Of a DNA stretch of 64,000 bases, positions 58,101 to 64,000 are shown one piece after another. Source of the DNA: Marivirga arenosa (lineage in GTDB: Bacteria; Bacteroidota; Bacteroidia; Cytophagales; Cyclobacteriaceae); contig NZ_CP129970.2 of the NCBI RefSeq assembly GCF_030503895.2, positions 2,341,001 through 2,405,000 on the forward strand, given 5' to 3'. The translations under genes and the position numbers were made by a program. The number at the start of each line of letters is the position of its first letter. Within the stretch, counting starts at the first letter, position 1. Under the pieces are notes generated by a model that ran no database searches, was not told where the DNA came from, and saw only the letters and a program-made list of their open reading frames with translations.

Positions 58101-60268
58101 ACTCATGCGACACTAGTAATCCAAATGGTAGCGTAACCGTTTCTATAATCGGTAATGTAGCTGATCATACTATTGAGTGGTTCGCGGGTGCTGGAACAAC
58201 AGGTACCGTTGTTGGAACAGGAACAAGCGTTAGCGGACTTGGCGGTGGAGAGTACACAGCAAGAGTGACCAATAATGACACAGGATGTTCGGCTACTGAA
58301 AGAGTAACGATAAATAACAACATCATTATTCCGAATTTGTCTGCAACAACAGATCCTGTTACTAACTGTGATCCCTTTAATGGTAGAATAGAAGCAATCG
58401 TTGATTTAGATACTGAAGCAGATTATACTTTCTTTTGGTATAAAGGATCTGCAGTAAAAAACGAGACTGATTTTGATGAAACTGGCGCAATATTAGATAG
58501 TTTAGCACCTGGCTTTTATACAGTTCAAGCAATGAATAATAATAGGAGTTGCCTGACTAATATTGAAACAATTGAAATTATTGATGAGGCCTCATTTACC
58601 GCAAGCATATTGAATAGCGAAGATAAAGATTTCGGTTCTGTTGCCAATGGTTCTATTACGATTGAGATAAGCAGACCAAATCGTGTTTATGAAATTCTTT
58701 TAAATGGAGAATTCTTTAGTATTGTCAATGTAAATACGCAGGAGATCATAATTGATAGTTTATCGGAAGGTAATTATAATATTCAGCTTACCGATACCAG
58801 CTCAGCTTGTACTGCTAGCCTTTCCGCTGAAATATTTACCAAGCCTAACACAGCAACCGATATCCTTAGCTTTGAATTAGAATCCTCTACATCCGATGCT
58901 ATTATTAATACTGAAAATCATACGGTAGAAATTGAAGTGGAAGGCTTGACCGATCTCACTGATTTAATTTCGGAAATTGAAATTTCAGAGGGTGCTTCTA
59001 TTTCTCCAGCGACTAACATAGGTAGGGACTTTACCGAAGCTGTGCAATATACGGTCACTGCTCAAGATGAAAGTACAACTCAGGATTGGGAAGTTATTGT
59101 GACAAAAGCGGAGATAGTTAAGGAAGATCAAACCATTACCTTCAATCTTCCAGATACATTGTCTCAGGATCAGTCTCCTTATCCCTTGGTAGCTTCATCT
59201 TCTAGTGGTCTGCCGGTTCGTTTCAGCGTAGAAAGCGGATCAGCTAGTATTTTTGATAACAAACTTATCATAACCAGCGGATCAGTGGTTAGTGTTAAGG
59301 CCTATCAAACAGGGAATGATACCATAAACAGTGCTGAAGTAATTAAAACGGTAGCTGTGCTAGGTACTTTTGATATTTCTGTAAATGTTAAGCGCCCAGA
59401 TGAATCTCCTTTGGAGGAAGGTATTGCAAAGCTTTTTTACCTAAATGGTGGACTGTATCAAAGATCTGAATTTACCAATGGAGATTTAAGTTTTGAAGAC
59501 GTTCTTTCTGGAAATTACATATTGCAAGTGATTCCTATTCGAAGTTCAACTGCTGATATTTTCCCTACTTACTATGCTAATACCTTATTTAGTAAGGGTG
59601 CTTCCTCACTAAGGGTAAATAATAATTTAAGCTTAAACATGAAAATGAAAGCTAAAAGGAGTGCTTCAAATGGAAACCGTCAAATTAATGGTAAAGTTGT
59701 GTGGTCTGACAATCAGTCTAACTCAAGGGTGTCTACTGGTAAGTTAGAAGATGGGGAAGGCGTTAGTGAGGTAATTTTATACCTTAAAAATGAAGTGAAC
59801 GATGAAATAGTAAGCGGTGCCGTGACTGATCTAGAAGGGAATTTCAAAATGGAAAACTTAACTAATGGTGAGTTCGAATTACTGTTAGATATACCAGGCC
59901 TTGAAGAGTCAGCAACTTCTTTTAAATTGCCTATTGATGAGCAGATAATTGAATTAAATGTGATGGTATATATAAATGATAAAGGTATAGTCGACTTTGA
60001 AATTATCACTATTTTGTCCAATGACTTAGCTATAGATCAACTGAACTTATACCCTAACCCAACTTCGGGCATTCTTTATCTAAATGGATATGAAGGAGAG
60101 AAACAAGAAGTCTCTATCGTCTCTAGTAATGGTGCTATAGTTAAAACTATTTGGTTAAGAAATGAACAAAATCAGGAGATTGATTTAACAGATTTAGATG
60201 AAGGTGTGTATTACCTGAAATCAAAAGATGGCAATCAAAGTATGCTCAAAATTATAAAAAAACAGTAA
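55181..60268 (+). CDS. Giant T9SS surface adhesin paralogue with type A sorting domain
   Basis: A 1695-residue paralogue of the 2048-residue adhesin. The signal peptide, DNDGDGFIDC motif, FG-GAP propeller (about 60-540) and the first five SprB-type repeats (about 700-1130) align without major gaps. It then diverges: a degenerate repeat, a DUF5018-like region (about 1225-1305), an MBG-like segment (about 1315-1390), carboxypeptidase regulatory-like domains (about 1395-1600) and a type A T9SS signal at the end (LNLYPNPTSGILYLNGYEG, with LDEGVYYLKSKDGNQ). It is therefore exported by the T9SS but through the type A route. It is separately promoted, being 157 bases after the previous stop, and has its own terminator. 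Confidence 0.93.
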   Translation: MKKLFLFIISLFSFLTVSIAQEICNDGIDNDGDGFIDCFDGDCASDAACDGFYMSNDASCEAEPNAFPQFILERGYTSPRNVVNSLNQLVVGDLDRDGIPEIITNNAYTDKIYVLNGDDASIKHQATINYPTFRGGAIANIEDDNCAEVFFTYFSGSGKYRIVAYDCELNFLWESEDLLNDPIFLSFADFDGDGQAEMYYKDEIRDPLTGTRIVKTQTADWESINSGGVAVDILGDGDLELVIGDKIYSVALGNRSLDAGNLTVAATMPTNQYNYRIKGTQEYAATTSVADYNLDGNLDVIFTGATNGTPTTNVTSAFFWDVTNDTVAVFSDPRGTGDYRFGWRNGMGRINIADLDGDGQLNATFNSGRYLYALDENWEMLWEDVYGNPAPVIVNEETSGITGATLFDFNGDGMSEIVYRDEDYLYIMNGNDGSINVQMPCRSRTNVEYPVVVDVDADGSTEICVVCTPEDYRVEDFGRDLPISGDAEVRIYKSAGAPWVPARKVWNQHAYFNVNINDDLTVPQNQQKHQMVFSNGVCTPGPHRPLNNFLNQSPFLTSDGCYAYAAAELNIIQSSFSVNAVDCLSENFTVSFDFENIGDVAVNGQIPVTFYDGDPLVAGATKLNTELISVNISVGETVSAQDITVNGIGGNFRLYAALNDNGSSTPSPITFPTSNFLECNYENNLASSAVTLFPFQLSTEVVDNISCSTGGTPANGSIRAFYLLDETEIIAELDFYWFNGSSVDDTPDYLGSNYTGLSAGTYTVFATNRLVGCSSDTIQVVVQDIERTLEADISIDRGNENCQNPNGRLSVTINGGEPVGDFEYEWYEGNTVGGGLQISNSHIATGLSSAAYTVLVTEIATGCQTIESINVPDETNPPVATASATDIVCSDTNSGVVTASVGGSTAGYTFEWYIGTSEKPTPDYTGSTVNNLPEGSYTVKVTDNSSDCESALVTVEINRTQSPEIDTISSTENNSCDTSNPNGSVTVSIIGNVADHTIEWFAGAGTTGTVVGTGTSVSGLGGGEYTARVTNNDTGCSATERVTINNNIIIPNLSATTDPVTNCDPFNGRIEAIVDLDTEADYTFFWYKGSAVKNETDFDETGAILDSLAPGFYTVQAMNNNRSCLTNIETIEIIDEASFTASILNSEDKDFGSVANGSITIEISRPNRVYEILLNGEFFSIVNVNTQEIIIDSLSEGNYNIQLTDTSSACTASLSAEIFTKPNTATDILSFELESSTSDAIINTENHTVEIEVEGLTDLTDLISEIEISEGASISPATNIGRDFTEAVQYTVTAQDESTTQDWEVIVTKAEIVKEDQTITFNLPDTLSQDQSPYPLVASSSSGLPVRFSVESGSASIFDNKLIITSGSVVSVKAYQTGNDTINSAEVIKTVAVLGTFDISVNVKRPDESPLEEGIAKLFYLNGGLYQRSEFTNGDLSFEDVLSGNYILQVIPIRSSTADIFPTYYANTLFSKGASSLRVNNNLSLNMKMKAKRSASNGNRQINGKVVWSDNQSNSRVSTGKLEDGEGVSEVILYLKNEVNDEIVSGAVTDLEGNFKMENLTNGEFELLLDIPGLEESATSFKLPIDEQIIELNVMVYINDKGIVDFEIITILSNDLAIDQLNLYPNPTSGILYLNGYEGEKQEVSIVSSNGAIVKTIWLRNEQNQEIDLTDLDEGVYYLKSKDGNQSMLKIIKKQ

Positions 60269-60293
60269 TTAGGATTTATAAAAAACTAAAAAC

Positions 60294-60320
60294 CCTCAGT
60301 TTATGAACTGAGGTTTTTTT
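60294..60320. terminator. Terminator of the type A adhesin
   Basis: CCTCAGTT and AACTGAGG around TATG, followed by seven T residues. It lies 26 bases beyond the stop and is upstream of the convergent reductase gene. Confidence 0.92.
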
Positions 60321-60370
60321 ATGCTGTTTTTGTACTAACTCCATTGTTTTTAAATAGATAAACTATTGTA

Positions 60371-61387
60371 TCAAGCATTATTCACTCGTAAAATAATTTT
60401 CCCTTCTACTTTATAATTTTCTACTAATTCGTGTGCTTTTGCTGCATCTTCTAGGTTCATTACTTTACCAATAATAGGTTTGATCTTTTTCTCTTCTAAG
60501 AATTTAAAAAGTGCTTTTAGATCAGCCTTAAACCAATTAGGATGTTTTTTTCTTTCAGAAGTAATTACATAAAACTTAGCGGAGGGCTTTGTTGGGAGTA
60601 AATTCCAAAAAAGTACTTTAAAGAAATCAAATACTACATTACCACCTTTTCCATCTACTGAATTCTGATAGCCATAAGCTACTAAAGTCCCATTCTTTTT
60701 GAGTGTATTTAATGACTTTGGAAAATAGCTTCCTCCAATTGGGTCAAATACAGCATCAATACCATTTGGCTCTTTTGCTTTAATTAGCTCTTCAAAATCA
60801 TTATTCTTGTAGTCAATAGGAATTGCTCCTAAGTCTTTTACAAACTCATGTTTTTTTTCAGAAGCAGTACCATACATCTTTAGATTCATGAGTTTACCTA
60901 GCTGCAGTAATGCTGTACCCACAGCACCTGAAACAGCATGAATTAAAATCGTATCCCCATTCTTCACTTTGGTAAATCTATGAAGCATTTGATAGGCTGT
61001 AAGATAAGATAATATCATACTAACGGCTTCTGCATCGTCTAATTGAGCTGGAACTGGAACTACAGCGTTGGCATCCAGACAAATGTGTTCTGTGTAAGCA
61101 CCAATTACAGTTAAATCGCCAACTTTTTGCCCAACAGCTAAATTATCAACTCCTTCACCTAAAGCATCGACCACACCTATTAAATCATATCCAGGTGAAA
61201 ATGGTGGCTTTTTTCTGATTGCAGGATAAACACCTCTTCGTATAAGTGTGTCTGTAAAGCAAGCGCTTGTGGTTAAAACTTTAATCCTGATTTCACCTTT
61301 TTTAGGCTTGGGAAGTTCTTTTTCACTAATTGTTTTTAAAACGTTTGGAGCCCCATATTCCGAAATGACTACTTTCTTATATTCCAT
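60371..61387 (-). CDS. Zinc-independent medium-chain dehydrogenase/reductase (quinone oxidoreductase-like)
   Basis: A 338-residue MDR protein. The N-terminal GroES-like part has the GYDLIGVVDALGEGVDNLAVGQ segment and the Rossmann part has the dinucleotide loop VSGAVGTALLQLGK. The structural-zinc Cys cluster and the usual catalytic zinc ligands are missing, as in the QOR/zeta-crystallin group, which reduces quinones or enones with NADPH. The substrate is unknown. Monocistronic and convergent with the adhesin gene. Confidence 0.9.
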   Translation of the reverse strand: MEYKKVVISEYGAPNVLKTISEKELPKPKKGEIRIKVLTTSACFTDTLIRRGVYPAIRKKPPFSPGYDLIGVVDALGEGVDNLAVGQKVGDLTVIGAYTEHICLDANAVVPVPAQLDDAEAVSMILSYLTAYQMLHRFTKVKNGDTILIHAVSGAVGTALLQLGKLMNLKMYGTASEKKHEFVKDLGAIPIDYKNNDFEELIKAKEPNGIDAVFDPIGGSYFPKSLNTLKKNGTLVAYGYQNSVDGKGGNVVFDFFKVLFWNLLPTKPSAKFYVITSERKKHPNWFKADLKALFKFLEEKKIKPIIGKVMNLEDAAKAHELVENYKVEGKIILRVNNA

Positions 61388-61449
61388 TTGTCTTTTTTAC
61401 TTTTTGAGCTCATTGATTACGTTTGTCATACATAAATGATTTGACTTAT

Positions 61450-61932
61450 TTATGATTTGTTTTCAAGCTCATCTACTTGTAGGTTATAATCATACTGCAA
61501 ATCCTCTTCCATTTTTGAAATTGTTTTTCGAATAGATATAATCAAGCGTTCATACAGATTGCTTAGCGATGTATTTTCTTTAATCGAGGGAGATAATGAC
61601 TGCATCTGATAGCAAAAATATAGCAGCAATTCTACTTCAGTAGTCTTCTTTTTTGAATAGCGGATAAACTTTCTAGTTTCCTTTAATACCTTCCTTATTG
61701 TCTTTTTCATCCAATAATAATTATGAGTATTGATATCAGTGAATTGTAGTTCTATTTCGTTTTTTACAGATTGAATATAAGCTTCTTCATCTGAGGCTTC
61801 AAAAAGCAAATAAGTGAGAAGCTCTTTATTTTCTTTTTTAAAACGAGATAAACTCAAACAATAAGATAATAGCTCATCTTCTGATTTATGCTTTAATTCC
61901 TTTTTGATTTCTGCTAATGTTGCTGCTTTCAT
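61450..61932 (-). CDS. Helical hypothetical protein
   Basis: From the ATG at 61932, 160 residues (an upstream in-frame start at 61965 is less likely). It starts MKAATLAEIKKELKHKSEDE and is strongly helical and basic, with long amphipathic segments (YWMKKTIRKVLKETRKFIRY). There is no signal peptide, membrane segment or known motif. I recall similar proteins in other Bacteroidota but no function. It stands alone between the reductase gene and the degraded DUF5675 module. Confidence 0.7.
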   Translation of the reverse strand: MKAATLAEIKKELKHKSEDELLSYCLSLSRFKKENKELLTYLLFEASDEEAYIQSVKNEIELQFTDINTHNYYWMKKTIRKVLKETRKFIRYSKKKTTEVELLLYFCYQMQSLSPSIKENTSLSNLYERLIISIRKTISKMEEDLQYDYNLQVDELENKS

Positions 61933-62140
61933 ATATAGTACTTTAAGAGTGAGCAACAAAATCAATCCTTCCTTAAAATACTACTCTTACCGATGATTTT
62001 TAAGTAACTTTTATCTAGTTACTAAATACAAGTTGCTATGAATAGGATTCTAATTAGGTATTGACATACTATAGAAAAATAAAGATCAGGCCATTTATTA
62101 TTTATTAAAGATTGGTTGTTAATGAACCATAAAAATAAAA

Positions 62141-62170
62141 AAAGCCCTAAATCGTAAGATTTAAGGCTTT
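62141..62170. terminator. Hairpin at the truncation point of the DUF5675 gene
   Basis: AAAGCCCTAAATC and GATTTAAGGCTTT arms with one mismatch around GTAA. On the minus strand a run of T residues follows. It ends only 2 bases before a stop codon that closes the DUF5675 frame upstream, so it marks the left limit of that remnant. Confidence 0.75.
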
Positions 62171-62174
62171 TTGA

Positions 62175-62720
62175 GTTCACATAAGTTGCGTACCTGAAGG
62201 AAAGTATCTTATCGAAAAGAGGATTACCCATGAGCGAGGCTTTCATTTGATTTTGAGGGATGTTCCTGAGCGGAGCTGGATTTTAATCCATCCTGCGAAT
62301 GATGCACTGAAGGAATTGCAGGGATGTATAGCCCCTGTGATGAAGCTTAGCGATATAGGTAAAGGTATTCATTCACAAAAAGCAATGGATAAACTTTTAG
62401 AAGCCTTTGAGGAGGTTCAAAAAGAAAATGAATTGGTATATCTCACCATTAAAAAACAATCAAATATGAATATCATAAAACAAGCTCAGCAGCCAACTCC
62501 AAAATTCTTTAAGAAGCTAAGAACTGCAGGACTGATATTGGCTGCCATCGGAGGTGCTATATTGAGTGCACCGATAAGTTTATCCGCTGGAGTGATTACA
62601 GCTGCAGGTTACTTGACAGTGGGCGCTAGTGTGTTAAGTGCTGTAAGCCAGGTAGCGGTAGAGCAAGAAGAAAATCCTCCACAGGAGGAAATGAATCACA
62701 ATTCTCATGCAAGTCCATGA
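62175..62720 (+). pseudogene. 5'-truncated DUF5675 gene fused to a small membrane-protein gene
   Basis: In frame from 62175 the DNA encodes CVPEGKYLIEKRITHERGFH and then RSWILIHPANDALKELQGCI, which matches the middle and end of DUF5675 (PEGxY start, IHPxN and GCI motifs). The N-terminal third and any ATG are missing; only a TTG at 62247, after the PEGxY motif, could start it. The frame runs without a stop into a second unit starting at an ATG (62466): MNIIKQAQQPTPKFFKKLRT followed by about 45 hydrophobic residues and an acidic tail. In related loci I would expect that unit to be a separate gene. So this is a remnant or a fusion. DUF5675 proteins occur in phage-like and injection-system loci. 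Confidence 0.65.
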
Positions 62721-62895
62721 TAAGGTAGGAGTAGCAGGAGGGACTTTGCTGACGGTGCTAGTGAATCTGCAGAGTTCAGATATTATTAAAACCTGTATAC
62801 TAGCAGCAGTAGGAGCATTAGTCAGTTTTTGTGTGTCGCTAGCTATGAAGTGGGTAGATAAAAAACTAAATAAAAAAGGGAACTTTAAAAGTTAA
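62707..62895 (+). CDS. Small holin-like membrane protein
   Basis: A 62-residue protein that starts inside the end of the DUF5675 frame (14-base overlap). It has two hydrophobic segments (about 7-22 and 27-47: CILAAVGALVSFCVSLAMKW) and a basic tail (DKKLNKKGNFKS), the layout of small holin-like proteins in Bacteroidota phage-like modules. A bidirectional terminator follows 8 bases after the stop. Function is inferred only from size, topology and neighbour. Confidence 0.6.
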   Translation: MQVHDKVGVAGGTLLTVLVNLQSSDIIKTCILAAVGALVSFCVSLAMKWVDKKLNKKGNFKS

Positions 62896-62903
62896 AGCAT
62901 AAA

Positions 62904-62928
62904 AAAGGCCATCAACAAGATGGCCTTT
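62904..62928. terminator. Bidirectional terminator between convergent genes
   Basis: AAAGGCCATC and GATGGCCTTT arms around AACAA, flanked by A and T tracts. It serves the holin-like gene and the fasciclin-domain gene. Confidence 0.88.
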
Positions 62929-62949
62929 AAAATCATAGTTTGAAAATTA

Positions 62950-64000
62950 TTAGTTCCCTTCTATCTGAACTTTTACATCAAATGTAATTGTACCTGTACC
63001 AGTACCATCAGAATCAATTTCAATTACTTTTATTAAACCAACATATCCACCTCTATCAGCATCGAAGGTAAATGATATGACATTCCCAACTTGTAAATTT
63101 GTAGCAGATGTATTAGTGTTGCTTACTGAGTTTGCTGCAGATTCTAATTGGCTATTCAGTATTAAACTATTAAATTGTTCAGGACTAATATCAGTAACTC
63201 TAAACCGAGTTGAATTTCTAGTTCCAAATATCCCTTCAATAGGTAAACCATTTGCATCATAAACAGCATGTAAACTCTGATCATCTATTGAAGCTAAAGT
63301 TACTTCGTTAGTTGCGCCAAAGTAATATCCTAAATCTACAGTAGAGCCTGAAGTACCTGAGGCATCTCTTGCGTCAGCATAGGAATATCGTATATTGTTA
63401 AATGCGTCATAAAAATTGGGTTCTGGGTTTCCTTGGGCACCCAGTAAAACAGAACTGTAAGTTTCAATACTTGATACTATTCCTGCTACAGCATGTGTGA
63501 GGCCATTTGATGATTCAATATCTGCAGCTACCACTGGCGCACCACCAGCTGCAATGGTTGATTGATTTTGGTATTCTGTGGGAGTGATTTTTATTTTGGT
63601 TCCTGTAGCTGTTTGAAATGTATTTGTTCCCTGCGCTAAGGCGTCACCTAGGTCCTGTCCGGAATAATCTGCTATTAAAACATGAGTCGCTATAATTCCA
63701 TACCATTGTTCTCCCGTATATGTATCAGGAGTAATAGCAGCTTCTTCAAATACTTGATTAATTGGAGCAAAAACAGTGATTGGATCATCACCTGCTAAAA
63801 CAGAAGATAATAAAGTTAAACCTTCACCAGCGGCATACTCATCTGCTTTCGCAATAGCTGCTGCTAAAGTACTGAAGTCAGCACCCAACAATACAGTTTG
63901 AGATACTTTACCAATATTTGTCCCTATTGTGGCAAAAATACTTGGGGGAATTAAAATAGTTTCTACTACTTGAACTACTCCATTTGTTGCTAGGATTTCT
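62950..64000 (-). CDS. Fasciclin (FAS1)-domain protein, C-terminal part
   Basis: The frame runs off the right edge, leaving about 349 residues. The first visible residues EILATNGVVQVVETILIPPS are the end of one FAS1 domain (the NGVVxVVxxVLxPP signature). A second FAS1 domain follows (about 30-185: ADFSTLAAAIAKADEYAAGE, then ITVFAPINQVFEEA, and the SSNGLTHAVAGIV end). The last 160 residues (from NPEPNFYDAFNNIRYSYADA) form a beta-rich domain I do not recognise. It contains no visible T9SS sorting signal, so it may be a lipoprotein whose N-terminus lies outside. FAS1 domains mediate adhesion or surface binding. Confidence 0.87.
   Translation of the reverse strand, partial: EILATNGVVQVVETILIPPSIFATIGTNIGKVSQTVLLGADFSTLAAAIAKADEYAAGEGLTLLSSVLAGDDPITVFAPINQVFEEAAITPDTYTGEQWYGIIATHVLIADYSGQDLGDALAQGTNTFQTATGTKIKITPTEYQNQSTIAAGGAPVVAADIESSNGLTHAVAGIVSSIETYSSVLLGAQGNPEPNFYDAFNNIRYSYADARDASGTSGSTVDLGYYFGATNEVTLASIDDQSLHAVYDANGLPIEGIFGTRNSTRFRVTDISPEQFNSLILNSQLESAANSVSNTNTSATNLQVGNVISFTFDADRGGYVGLIKVIEIDSDGTGTGTITFDVKVQIEGN

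Noticed and set aside
43154-60268. Recent duplication or gene conversion of the giant adhesins
   Set aside because: The shared repeats differ at many silent sites, so the copies are old.
62022-62246. A 74-codon minus-strand frame
   Set aside because: It crosses the hairpin at 62141-62170 and overlaps the DUF5675 frame, and its residues show no domain or coding character.
1-64000. tRNA or rRNA genes
   Set aside because: No cloverleaf or rRNA-like stretch was recognised by reading; a tRNAscan-SE and Infernal run would be decisive.

Overview
The window is A+T-rich chromosomal DNA from a gliding-type member of the Bacteroidota, most likely a marine Cytophagales close to Marivirga. This placement is an inference from gene content: type IX secretion (T9SS) substrates with both kinds of sorting domain, two PorP/SprF proteins, SprB-type repeats, a DUF4199 protein, a KTSC/J-domain protein and Bacteroidota-style M16 peptidase pairs. 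No species call is possible without a search. I recognised no rRNA, tRNA, IS transposase or CRISPR array.

Bases 1-12055 are an accessory defence region. A type I restriction-modification locus (hsdM, truncated by the window edge, then hsdS) is separated from its hsdR (8864-12055) by about 6.9 kb of cargo. The first cargo is a translationally coupled pair, an SMC/RecF-like ATPase and a two-pass membrane protein, followed by a truncated N-terminus of a PD-(D/E)XK nuclease gene. After it come three single-gene cassettes (GxxExxY protein, RhuM-type protein, XRE regulator). Each is preceded by a copy of the same non-coding repeat element, whose left block contains two CTATGATT motifs. A decayed AlbA_2-type gene precedes hsdR.

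Bases 12056-18935 hold small hypothetical genes, a GNAT acetyltransferase, a YdcF-like membrane protein, an alpha/beta hydrolase, and an HxlR regulator facing an NmrA-like oxidoreductase across a clear dyad. The intergenic DNA here is rich in dyad repeats of the form AAACCTGWCAGGTTT and in a duplicated block at 15317-15655.

Bases 18955-42162 are mainly housekeeping: an M16 peptidase pair (one active, one without its zinc motif), P5C dehydrogenase, an AsmA-family protein, an iron-sulfur photolyase, a PhoD-like phosphatase, a glyA-tatC-holB run, a free-standing NUMOD4/HNH gene, rarA, an EamA transporter with a DUF4199 protein, kdtA-rsgA and a two-gene ergothioneine operon (egtB-egtD).

Bases 42192-60320 are a T9SS surface-protein region. 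A 2048-residue adhesin with a type B (CHU_C) C-terminus pairs with a PorP/SprF protein. A second PorP/SprF protein carrying a C-terminal SPOR-like domain pairs with a 1069-residue type B protein. A 1695-residue paralogue of the giant adhesin ends instead in a type A sorting domain. Bases 60371-64000 hold a medium-chain reductase, an unknown helical protein, a degraded DUF5675/holin-like module and the C-terminal part of a fasciclin-domain protein that runs off the right edge.
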